Shown: piece by piece, positions 25,986 through 33,701 of the stretch
How positions within the stretch are numbered: the first letter of the stretch is position 1
How the letters are laid out: the number at the start of each line of letters is the position of its first letter
NCBI GenBank assembly: GCA_945862165.1
Contig: CAMAXI010000004.1
Location: forward strand, 124,001-188,000
Direction of reading: 5' to 3'
DNA: 64,000 nt
Origin: Chryseobacterium gleum
GTDB taxonomy: Bacteria; Bacteroidota; Bacteroidia; Flavobacteriales_D; Crocinitomicaceae
The notes under the pieces: model-generated
What the model saw: the letters and a program-made list of their open reading frames with translations, nothing else
What the model was told of the DNA's origin: nothing
The model's database searches: none
Position numbers and translations under genes: made by a program

Positions 25986-26297
25986 TTTTAGTTAATTTAG
26001 GTTTAATCGTAAATAGACTTTCTATTTGATATATGACAAAAGTAGGTTGTAGATGTAGTAAGATATAATCGGATAATCAAACTGTTACGATTTAAAAACT
26101 TACTTTTTGCAAACTGCTTGATTTGGATAGCTGAATTTTAGTAATTTCTACGAAAGATCGGTAAGAATAAGTAGATAGTTGCATTTTTCGCAACTGGCAC
26201 AAACGGATGTAACTTTATATTGTTAATTTTGAGCGTGTTTATCTATTTGAAAATCAAAAGATACGTATTTGTATAGTAGTGTTATTTCTCGGAAATT
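25986..26297. promoter_or_regulatory. Divergent intergenic region with possible operators
   Basis: This 312-base gap separates the paralogue pair from the HTH gene. It holds the conserved leader copy (25986-26033) and a perfect inverted repeat AGTTGC/GCAACT at 26177-26195. A related half site TTTTTGCAAACTG lies at 26104-26116 and resembles TTTTTCGCAACTG in the right arm. These could be operators for the adjacent HTH protein. No RNA gene is seen. Confidence 0.35.
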
Positions 26298-27281
26298 ATG
26301 AAAATCAACAAATTCAATTATCAAATAGAATTACTCGAAAAAATCAAAGCGAAAATTCAGCATGCCTTTTCGTATGCGGATGAAATTTCAGACCTATTAC
26401 AAATCAGTAAGGATGCTGTGTACCGAAGAATGCGTGGGGAAACAGCTTTGTCTTTAGATGAGGCTGCTATATTAATAGCGCATTATCAAATCGAAAATCC
26501 TTTTCAAATTAATAATAGTATGGTTAATTTTCATTTTACGACCTATACTTCAGAATCTAATGAAATAGTTCGCTATTTAAACAAGTTAAGTGCAGATTTA
26601 GATGCTATTGGATTAGATAAATCAACCGAATTAATTTTTTGTGCGGAAGATATTCCATTGTTTCATTATTTTGAATTCCCTTTACTTGGGGCTTTTAAAC
26701 TTTTTTATTGGCAAAAATCGATCTTGTATACGGAAGAATTTCAACAGAAATCTTTTTCAGAAAATATTATTAATGAAGAGATTATCAATATTTCCAAGGA
26801 GTTGTCTGAGAAATACAAACGTATTCCCTCCTTGGAAATTTGGACAGAAAATACCGTCAACAGTTTTTTGAAACAGATTGAGTTTTATAATGATGCGGGT
26901 TATATTGATTCCGAAAAAACCACCTATGCGATTTGTACGGAAGTCAAAAAGATGGTAGAGAAAATTGAGCGTCAAACGATCCATGGATACAAAAAAAATA
27001 ATGATAGCTCTGATCAATTTCAATTGTATGTAAGTGATGTTTCTATTGGTAATAATTGTGTACTCGCTAAATTAGAAAATGTCAATTTTTTATATTTGAG
27101 TTTTAATACATTTAATATCTTGAAATGTGTAGAACCTGTTTTTATTCATGAAAACGAAAAATGGATTAAACGAATTATGGATAATTCCACCCCTTTGTCT
27201 AAATGCTCTCAAAAAATCCGAAATAAATTTTTTATGAATATCTATAAAAGGATCGATGAATTTATGGAGCGATTGGGGTAG
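26298..27281 (+). CDS. Helix-turn-helix protein of unknown role
   Basis: The 327-residue protein opens with a helical region (about 10-75) containing DEISDLLQISKDAVYRRMRGETALSLDEAAILIAHY, split here by two helices. This is a Cro/CI-type or BetR-like HTH seen in Bacteroidota regulators. The remaining 250 residues are mixed helix and strand, with aromatic-rich segments (LIFCAEDIPLFHYFEFPLLGAFK), and no known ligand domain. It is monocistronic and divergent from the duplicated envelope genes, which it may control. Confidence 0.65.
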   Translation: MKINKFNYQIELLEKIKAKIQHAFSYADEISDLLQISKDAVYRRMRGETALSLDEAAILIAHYQIENPFQINNSMVNFHFTTYTSESNEIVRYLNKLSADLDAIGLDKSTELIFCAEDIPLFHYFEFPLLGAFKLFYWQKSILYTEEFQQKSFSENIINEEIINISKELSEKYKRIPSLEIWTENTVNSFLKQIEFYNDAGYIDSEKTTYAICTEVKKMVEKIERQTIHGYKKNNDSSDQFQLYVSDVSIGNNCVLAKLENVNFLYLSFNTFNILKCVEPVFIHENEKWIKRIMDNSTPLSKCSQKIRNKFFMNIYKRIDEFMERLG

Positions 27282-27456
27282 GATAGAAATTAGTTTTTTC
27301 AATGATATAACCAATCGTTTTTTAGGATAATCCAAAGTGTTGGTTTGTATTATCATGATAATCTAAAGTAGTAATTGTTTAATTTGTTGTTTTTGAGCAG
27401 TTTGTGATTTTGCGGGTGTTTTCATGATTTTTCATAGTTTCAAGTTGTAAAATCAA

Positions 27457-27488
27457 TTTTCCCCTCCAAAATGAAATCCCTATCTTTG
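27457..27488 (+). promoter_or_regulatory. Bacteroidota-type promoter abutting the ABC-F start
   Basis: A perfect -7 box TATCTTTG lies at 27481-27488, with a weak TTTT -33 element about 20 bases upstream. The ATG is at 27493, so the expected start site falls on or within a few bases of the initiation codon, giving a leaderless or nearly leaderless mRNA. Confidence 0.5.
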
Positions 27489-27492
27489 CACC

Positions 27493-29448
27493 ATGATTAA
27501 TCTAGAACAACTTGGAGTTTACCTCCCGCAAGGACATTTATTCAAAGATATTACCTTACAAATTAACCGTGGGGATAAAATTGGTTTAGCAGGAAAAAAT
27601 GGAGCAGGTAAATCGACCATGTTGAAGTTGTTGTCGGGAATGGAAAAACCATCCGAGGGAAGAATTCATACCCCAAAGGATACTACCATAGGATTTTTGA
27701 CGCAAGATATCAAAATTGATACTACCAAGTCTGTTTACGATTATTTGTACTTTTCGAATGAATTATTGAATCGTGTACGAACACGTTTGGATGAAATTAA
27801 TCATGATTTAGTGACCCGTACCGATTATGAAGCAGATTCGTATTTGGGGTTGTTGGATGAACTAACAGAACTAAACGATTTATTTGCGTTTCATGAAGGA
27901 TTTCAATGGGAAGAGAAAATTGCCTCGATTTTAGTTGGTTTAGGATTTGAAATAGAAGAATTTAATCGCGAATTAAGTACGTTTTCAGGAGGTTGGAAAA
28001 TGCGCGCTGAATTGGCAAGAATTTTAGTAAATAAGCCAGATGTAATTTTACTGGATGAGCCTACCAATCACTTGGACATCATTTCCATTTCGTGGTTGGA
28101 GAATTACCTAACTAAATTTGAAGGGATTGTGATTGTTATTTCGCACGACCGTTTATTTTTAGATAATGTTACCAAACGAACGCTGGAGATTTCTCAAGGA
28201 AAAGTAAATGATTATCCTTTGCCTTATTCCTTATATAAAATCCGTCGGGAAGAGGAGTTGGCCTTGATGACCAATGCGAAAAAACAACAAGAAAAAGACA
28301 TCAAACATACTAAAGAGTTAATTGATAAATTCCGTGCGAAAGCAAGTAAAGCGGCATTTGCCCAATCCTTAATGAAGAAGTTGGATAAAACGGAAATTAT
28401 TGAGGTAGAGAACGATGCAGTTGCAAAAATGAAGGTTTCTTTTCCATTGAGTTTACAACCAGGGAAATGGATTTTGGAAATGGAGCGCATGGGAAAAACA
28501 TTTAACGATAAAGTCCTTTTCAGGGAAATAAGTATCACCGTTGGTCGTGGGGAGAAAATCGCGCTTTTAGGTCCGAATGGTGTAGGTAAATCTACATTGT
28601 TAAAACGTATCATGGGAACCTTGGATGGGGATGGTATCGTGAATTATGGACACAATGTGAAAATCACTTACTTCGCGCAAGATCAGGCTGAAAAATTAGA
28701 TGTCAACAAAACAATCTACGAAACGGTAGATGATATCGCCGAAGGTGAAATTCGAAAAGATTTACGTTCTATTTTAGGAACGTTCTTGTTTACCGGCGAA
28801 GAGGTAGATAAAAAAGTGGGGGTACTTTCAGGTGGTGAACGTACGCGTTTGGCTTTATGTCAGTTGTTATTGAGTCCTTGTAACTTCTTGATTCTGGATG
28901 AACCTACGAATCACTTAGATATTCAATCCAAAGAGGTGTTAAAACGCGCGTTGATTAACTACGAAGGAACCTTTATTGTGGTATCGCATGACCGTGAATT
29001 TTTGGATGGTTTAACCAATCGTATCTGGGATATACAAGATAAAACCTTGAAAATTTACCATTATGACGTGAAGGAATACTTGGCGAAGAAAATGGCAGTG
29101 GATCCTTCGACAGGCTCAGGAGACGAGTTACGAGTTACGAGTGACGGAGCGACGAAAGCGAAGAGTAAAGAAGTGAAAGAGGTGACAAAAGAGTTGACAC
29201 AGGAAGAGCAAAAAGAAGTAAAGCGCAAGAAAAATTCCCTGCAAAATCAGATTAGAAAATCAGAGGAACAAATAGAGGCATTGGAAAACAAGGTTAAAGC
29301 AATGGATGAGGTTATTCTGCATTTGGATTATTCAGATAAAGCAAATGCCGATAAGGTTTTAGCAGAGTATGATAAAATTAAAAAGGAATTAGATAGTGTT
29401 GTTTCCGTATGGGAAACACAAGTGGAGGAAATGGATGCATTGTCGTAG
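27493..29448 (+). CDS. ABC-F family ATPase
   Basis: The 651-residue soluble protein has two ABC domains without TM segments: Walker A GKNGAGKST (about 36), signature FSGGWKMR and DEPTNHLD in the first, then GPNGVGKST (about 359), LSGGERTRL and DEPTNHLD in the second. An arm/linker of about 80 charged residues separates them, and a C-terminal coiled coil (about 565-645) follows, as in Uup/YdiF-type ABC-F translation factors. Residues about 537-556 (DPSTGSGDELRVTSDG onwards) are encoded by a block resembling intergenic repeats. The TAG stop is inside a 44-base palindrome. Confidence 0.93.
   Translation: MINLEQLGVYLPQGHLFKDITLQINRGDKIGLAGKNGAGKSTMLKLLSGMEKPSEGRIHTPKDTTIGFLTQDIKIDTTKSVYDYLYFSNELLNRVRTRLDEINHDLVTRTDYEADSYLGLLDELTELNDLFAFHEGFQWEEKIASILVGLGFEIEEFNRELSTFSGGWKMRAELARILVNKPDVILLDEPTNHLDIISISWLENYLTKFEGIVIVISHDRLFLDNVTKRTLEISQGKVNDYPLPYSLYKIRREEELALMTNAKKQQEKDIKHTKELIDKFRAKASKAAFAQSLMKKLDKTEIIEVENDAVAKMKVSFPLSLQPGKWILEMERMGKTFNDKVLFREISITVGRGEKIALLGPNGVGKSTLLKRIMGTLDGDGIVNYGHNVKITYFAQDQAEKLDVNKTIYETVDDIAEGEIRKDLRSILGTFLFTGEEVDKKVGVLSGGERTRLALCQLLLSPCNFLILDEPTNHLDIQSKEVLKRALINYEGTFIVVSHDREFLDGLTNRIWDIQDKTLKIYHYDVKEYLAKKMAVDPSTGSGDELRVTSDGATKAKSKEVKEVTKELTQEEQKEVKRKKNSLQNQIRKSEEQIEALENKVKAMDEVILHLDYSDKANADKVLAEYDKIKKELDSVVSVWETQVEEMDALS
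29100..29166. repeat. Repeat-like block inside the ABC-F coding sequence
   Basis: GATCCTTCGACAGGCTCAGG followed by GACGAGTTACGAGTTACGAG lies in frame between the second ABC domain and the C-terminal coiled coil. The first part is the inverse of the CTGAGCTTGTCGAA type seen at 10973-11014; the second matches the GAGTGACGAAG family after ruvC and mutS2. It keeps the frame open and encodes a Ser/Asp/Lys-rich linker. Confidence 0.7.
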
Positions 29449-29513
29449 AGACGCGATGCATCGCGTCTTTACGACAATGCCATCCAAATTAATTGAATGC
29501 ATTGCGTCTCTAC
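29437..29513. repeat. 44-bp near-perfect palindrome at the ABC-F stop plus half copy
   Basis: 29437-29480 is an inverted repeat centred on GCGATGCATCGC, with flanks GCATTGTCGTAGAGAC and GTCTTTACGACAATGC; only one pair departs from perfect symmetry. A related half copy AATGCATTGCGTCTCTAC is at 29496-29513. The ABC-F stop (TAG, 29446-29448) is in the left arm. A similar hairpin follows the gene ending at 57722. Confidence 0.8.
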
Positions 29514-29540
29514 AAAAAAAACGAAAAACAAAACAAAAAA

Positions 29541-31703
29541 TCAAAATTCCACAAATTCCACCAATCCATTACGTGTATCATAAAAACCAGATACCATTGT
29601 AATTGTTTGTTGTTCTGTTTCCGATTTTATAAATGCACTATGCATTAAAATATCCGTGATGGAATTATTGGTGTTCAATTTTATGACTTTGTCCAAAAGT
29701 GCTGGATCTGTTTTTATTTTTTCTGGTGTACAACCACAAATTTCAATAGAATTTTGAATTTTGGAAGTGATTGAAGTATAATATTCTGTTCCTGATTCGA
29801 CAGCATAGGTTACTGCTCCACAATTAGAATGTCCTAATACCACAATGAGTTTGGTGCCGATTTTTTGACACGCAAATTCAATACTTTCAATAATTTCTTG
29901 GTTGATGATGTTTCCTGCAATACGAATCGAAATTAAATCGCCAATTCCAAGGTCAAAAACGAGTTCCGGACTAGTTCTAGAATCGATACAGGACACGATA
30001 ACCGCAATCGGATTTTGGTGATGGGAGGTTGCTTGTACTTGTTCGGTAAGATACTTTTCAGTGAATTTACCTTCGGCAAAACGTTTGTTTCCTGCGATTA
30101 AAATTTCTAGAACATCATGAGAACTTAAATTTTGTTGCTCTTCTTTACCAATAACGGTACTAAATTGCACTTGATCTTGAATGTGAAATTTGTTTTTAAA
30201 TCCAAAAATGTTTAACTGTATATTATTTTCAATCGCAACCGTATTTTTAAATGTTTCGAAAATTTCCAAGATGTCTTCATCGATAAAATCACTGTTTTTT
30301 GCTTCAATAATTACATTCGAATTTTTTGGAAGTTTCCATAAGGTATTTTGGATAGATGCTTTGTTTAAAAAAGATACTTGGTTCGGTAATTCAATGGTAA
30401 TGGTTTCTTTCACATTCATTTTTTCCGTTTTTATTTTAAACGGATTTTTATAATTGCTTTTCAATAAAAATAAGATGCTGACTGTAAGACCAATAATGGT
30501 TCCGATTAATAAGTCGGTAAAGAATATCGCGATAACAGTAGCGATAAAAGGTATAAATTGATTCCAGCCTTTTTGATATTTTTCTTTAAATGTTCTTGGA
30601 TCTACCAGTTTATATCCTGTAAGTAATAAAATGGCAGCAAGAGACGACAAAGGAATCATATTTAAAAATGGCGTTAAAAATAGAATACTTATTACTAATA
30701 ATACACCATGGAATATTGTGGACATTTTTGTTTTAACACCAGCATTTATATTCACCGAACTTCGAACTATTACAGATGTAACAGGAATTCCGCCGATAAG
30801 ACCAGAAATTAAATTTCCATATCCTTGTGCGAGTAATTCGCGGTTCGAAGATACTTTTCGTTTTAATGGGTCAATTTTAGAAACAGCTTCTAGATTTAAT
30901 AAGGTTTCCAGCGAAGCAATAATTGCGATCGTTATACCTACAAACCAAACATTTTTATTTGCCAAGGACGCAAAAGAAGGAAAAGTGAAAATAGCACTTA
31001 TACTGTCTATTTTGGGAATGGAAACTAAATGTTTTTCATGGATGATAAAGAATGGGAAAAAATGAATAAATACTTGATTTATCAGGATTCCAAAAATAAC
31101 AACAACGAGCGAAGATGGCATTGCTTGTAGCCATTTAATGGGAATCTTTTTCCAATAGATTAATATCAATAATGAAAGTATACTGATAAGGATAGCGCCA
31201 TAGGAAAAGTAATTCAAAATATTGAAAAGCTCGGAGAATGTATTTTGGTGATCTTTTTGAATAAACGAAAAATCCTCTTCTGCTACAACATCATAACCAA
31301 ACGCGTGAGGTATTTGCTTTAAAATCAATATGATACCTATGGAAGATATTAGTCCGTTGATAACATTAGATGGGATATAATTTGCAATAATTCCCGCGCG
31401 TAAATAAGCACCGATAATTTGTAGTACGCCTGCAATGACAACAGCCATTAAAAAGGTTTCGAAATTACCTAATTGATGAATCGCAGAAAATACTACTGCC
31501 GTAAGTCCTGCTGCAGGACCACTGACACTTATATGTGAACGACTTATTAATCCGACTACAATACCTCCAATTACACCGGATATAATTCCAGAAATAATAG
31601 GAGCACCACTCGCAAGTGCTACACCTAGGCATAGAGGAAGCGCAACAAGAAAAACCACTAATCCTGCAGGTAAATCTTTTTTTAAGTTATCTAGAGTAAA
31701 CAT
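29541..31703 (-). CDS. SulP anion transporter fused to beta-carbonic anhydrase
   Basis: Residues 1-400 form a SulP/SLC26 transporter (about 10-14 TM helices) with GVALASGAPIISGIISG near 28 and SGPAAGLTA near 60, followed by a STAS-like linker. Residues about 530-720 are a beta-class carbonic anhydrase with zinc ligands C572, H625 and C628 and the D574-R576 dyad (SCIDSR, GHSNCG). SulP members such as BicA carry bicarbonate; the fused enzyme would interconvert CO2 and bicarbonate at the pore. It ends the Dab/SulP locus and starts two bases after the stand-alone carbonic anhydrase. Confidence 0.93.
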   Translation of the reverse strand: MFTLDNLKKDLPAGLVVFLVALPLCLGVALASGAPIISGIISGVIGGIVVGLISRSHISVSGPAAGLTAVVFSAIHQLGNFETFLMAVVIAGVLQIIGAYLRAGIIANYIPSNVINGLISSIGIILILKQIPHAFGYDVVAEEDFSFIQKDHQNTFSELFNILNYFSYGAILISILSLLILIYWKKIPIKWLQAMPSSLVVVIFGILINQVFIHFFPFFIIHEKHLVSIPKIDSISAIFTFPSFASLANKNVWFVGITIAIIASLETLLNLEAVSKIDPLKRKVSSNRELLAQGYGNLISGLIGGIPVTSVIVRSSVNINAGVKTKMSTIFHGVLLVISILFLTPFLNMIPLSSLAAILLLTGYKLVDPRTFKEKYQKGWNQFIPFIATVIAIFFTDLLIGTIIGLTVSILFLLKSNYKNPFKIKTEKMNVKETITIELPNQVSFLNKASIQNTLWKLPKNSNVIIEAKNSDFIDEDILEIFETFKNTVAIENNIQLNIFGFKNKFHIQDQVQFSTVIGKEEQQNLSSHDVLEILIAGNKRFAEGKFTEKYLTEQVQATSHHQNPIAVIVSCIDSRTSPELVFDLGIGDLISIRIAGNIINQEIIESIEFACQKIGTKLIVVLGHSNCGAVTYAVESGTEYYTSITSKIQNSIEICGCTPEKIKTDPALLDKVIKLNTNNSITDILMHSAFIKSETEQQTITMVSGFYDTRNGLVEFVEF

Positions 31704-31705
31704 TT

Positions 31706-32341
31706 TTAAAAATCTAATTTATAAACAGCTGGAAGTTTAGAGTTGTCCCACATGGAAAGTTCTAAGTCTTTAATTAAGCCATTTTTTAAACCATATACCC
31801 ATCCGTGTATCCCTAATTGCTGTCCTTTTTCCCATGCTTTTTGCACAATGGAAGTTTTTGCTAAATCGTTTACTTGTTCATTTACATTTAACTCAACAAA
31901 ACGATTAAAACGTTCCTGTTCGTTTTCGATGGCATTTAATTCATCATCGTTTAAGCGATACACGTCTTTGATATGGCGAATCCAATTGTCAATGATTCCG
32001 ATATGTTGATTTTTCATTGCGGTCTGGATACCACCACAACCGTAATGTCCACAGACAATAATGTGTTTAACTTCAAGTACATTCACAGCATAATCTAGAA
32101 CACTTAACATGTTCATGTCTGAATGAATTACCATGTTGGCGATATTTCGGTGTACGAATACTTCTCCTGGTTCAGCACCAATAATTTCATTGGCAGGTAC
32201 GCGCGAATCAGAACAACCGATCCAAAGTACGGGTGGTTTTTGTCCTGCAGCTAATTTTTCAAAATAATGTGGGTTGATAGCAAGTTTTTCCGCAACCCAA
32301 TCCTTGTTATTCTCAAGTAATTGATGATAGAAATTTTCCAT
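31706..32341 (-). CDS. Beta-class carbonic anhydrase
   Basis: This 211-residue enzyme has all beta-CA residues: zinc ligands C43, H99 and C102 and the D45-R47 dyad (WIGCSDSRVPANEI, VCGHYGCGG). Length and N-terminal helices fit the Can/CynT group. It hydrates CO2 to bicarbonate in the cytosol; no signal peptide is seen. The stop is two bases before the SulP-CA fusion gene, so both are on one mRNA. Together with DabAB it would set the CO2/bicarbonate balance. Confidence 0.95.
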   Translation of the reverse strand: MENFYHQLLENNKDWVAEKLAINPHYFEKLAAGQKPPVLWIGCSDSRVPANEIIGAEPGEVFVHRNIANMVIHSDMNMLSVLDYAVNVLEVKHIIVCGHYGCGGIQTAMKNQHIGIIDNWIRHIKDVYRLNDDELNAIENEQERFNRFVELNVNEQVNDLAKTSIVQKAWEKGQQLGIHGWVYGLKNGLIKDLELSMWDNSKLPAVYKLDF

Positions 32342-32386
32342 AATAATAAAGTTTAAACGTTTTTGAACAGAAACTGTTCAAGTAAA

Positions 32387-32722
32387 TCAGGATAAACTTA
32401 TTGCGTCAGGAGGTGAGAAAAAACTTTCTAAATTGGGGGTTAAATAATGTTGATTTTTGTAGTAATGAATCGTTTTATTGGTTCTTGTATTATTTTTTTG
32501 CTCGGTATAAGTAAAGTGGCAGGAGGAAATATAGATGTCTTTTTCTTTTGTTTCTTTTTCGGGATCTTCCTCACTATCTTCTTCATCATCTGTATCTTCT
32601 TCGTCTAGTTCATTCGATAATTCGATGTCAGAATCTGAAAAAAGTGTATAAATTGCTACATAGGTTTTTGTAGAAATTACAGCAAATAGACAAAAGAATA
32701 GTATGTAATGTTTTAACTTCAA
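32387..32722 (-). CDS. Small acidic exported or membrane-anchored protein, TTG start
   Basis: The 111-residue frame has no ATG; TTG at 32722 follows directly after an in-frame TAA. It begins with a hydrophobic signal or anchor (YILFFCLFAVISTKTYVAIY). A strongly acidic middle follows (ELDEEDTDDEEDSEEDPEKE), then a polar tail with NKTIHYYKNQHYLTP. It lies between the DUF2490 and carbonic anhydrase genes. Its general layout matches the protein at 39885-40235 at the other end of the locus, suggesting a shared envelope role. I know no function for either. Confidence 0.55.
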   Translation of the reverse strand: MKLKHYILFFCLFAVISTKTYVAIYTLFSDSDIELSNELDEEDTDDEEDSEEDPEKETKEKDIYISSCHFTYTEQKNNTRTNKTIHYYKNQHYLTPNLESFFSPPDAISLS

Positions 32723-32791
32723 TTAAAATAATTTATGTACAATATTACATAAATTTATATATAATCCATGCTAGAGTACATGAATTATTAT

Positions 32792-33565
32792 TTAGTCTTT
32801 TTTACTGAAATCAAAATTATAGGTCAACCCAATGGTTAACGTATTGTTATTTTCGGCTTGGTCTAATACGGTATTTGTAGGAGAAACTTTTGCGTTTTTA
32901 ACTACGTACTGATTCATATAACCAGCTTGAACCATACATTTTGCATTAAATTTCCACCCTAATGCAATTTGTAATCGGTTCTGATCTAAAATATTTGTTC
33001 CTATTCCTTCACCAAATCCTAAAAAGACCTCATCATTAACATTCAAGAATAATGTGTTGTCGCTCATTGTTTTATGGTTTATTGGAATGAATGCCATTGC
33101 TCTATAGCGAATGCGATTTCTAAACATAGTACCATCTTTCACGTATTCATTACCAGATTTTATGTAATTATCTAGGATACGTTGTTCTAAACGGTATCTA
33201 TGCTGTATATCCACTCGACCAATGGTGCTTTTTTGTGTGAATTGTTCCCAAATACGGTGTTCGTTAAATTGATGACTAACAGGCATTTCACCGTATTGAA
33301 AGGTGATGATACTACCATAACCTGCAGAAAAAAATGCATTTGCATTTAAGTGATAGTCTAAACCAATACGTAAAAGGGATTGTTGCCAGTGTTGGTAGTA
33401 ATCCGCACGACGCCATTGATATTCGGTATGTAATCCCCATTTCTTAGAAAGTTTATGATTTCCTTGGTAAATAACCCATGCATGGTTTTGGTCTGCTATT
33501 TTCTTTTGTCCGAAGGTTGTAGACGTAAAAAGAAGAAATATGAATACTACAATTTGTTTTATCAT
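32792..33565 (-). CDS. DUF2490 outer-membrane-like protein
   Basis: The ATG at 33565 gives a 257-residue protein with a signal peptide (MIKQIVVFIFLLFTSTTFGQ). The mature part has the DUF2490 pattern: HAWVIYQGNHKLSKKWGLHTEYQWRR broken into beta strands, repeated RYRLEQR-like segments, and a final LTIGLTYNFDF strand ending near the C-terminus, as in small outer-membrane beta-barrels. The longer frame to 33625 would run into the hairpin element at 33608-33691. In this locus it could be a pore or accessory for ion supply, which is inference from position only. Confidence 0.78.
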   Translation of the reverse strand: MIKQIVVFIFLLFTSTTFGQKKIADQNHAWVIYQGNHKLSKKWGLHTEYQWRRADYYQHWQQSLLRIGLDYHLNANAFFSAGYGSIITFQYGEMPVSHQFNEHRIWEQFTQKSTIGRVDIQHRYRLEQRILDNYIKSGNEYVKDGTMFRNRIRYRAMAFIPINHKTMSDNTLFLNVNDEVFLGFGEGIGTNILDQNRLQIALGWKFNAKCMVQAGYMNQYVVKNAKVSPTNTVLDQAENNNTLTIGLTYNFDFSKKD

Positions 33566-33607
33566 TTGTTTAGCTTTTTTGTTGTGTAAATAAGTTGTTT
33601 TTGGGAG

Positions 33608-33691
33608 TTTTTTCGAGGCAGACAAAAAATTAATACCGGAGTTTACATGCGTAAATGAGGATGTTAATTTTGAAGCCGAACGAAGAAAAAA
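33608..33691. repeat. Hairpin element, copy 1
   Basis: An imperfect ~85-base palindrome has outer arms TTTTTTCG and CGAAGAAAAAAC and an inner stem TTTAC-ATGC-GTAAA. A middle stem TAATACC pairs with GGATGTTA (one bulge, one G-T). A second copy at 52678-52765 keeps the inner stem and replaces the middle one with AATTTCC/GGAAATT. It lies between the SulP gene and the DUF2490 gene. Confidence 0.7.
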
Positions 33692-33701
33692 CTTTCAAAA
33701 A

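Noticed and set aside
28224-28613. A 129-codon open frame on the minus strand
   Set aside because: It is antisense to the ABC-F gene across Walker A of domain 2; it is a shadow of that coding sequence.
30631-31065. A 144-codon open frame on the plus strand
   Set aside because: It lies antisense within the SulP-CA gene, whose motifs are clear; the frame has no family pattern and biased composition.
33566-33625. Longer N-terminus for the DUF2490 protein
   Set aside because: The extra residues are encoded by the hairpin element and come before a complete signal peptide that starts at 33565.
33608-33691. Hairpin element as a standard terminator or as a tiny ORF (ATGCGTAAATGA)
   Set aside because: Both strands end in A rather than T runs, and the second copy lacks the ATG, so neither reading explains the conserved structure.
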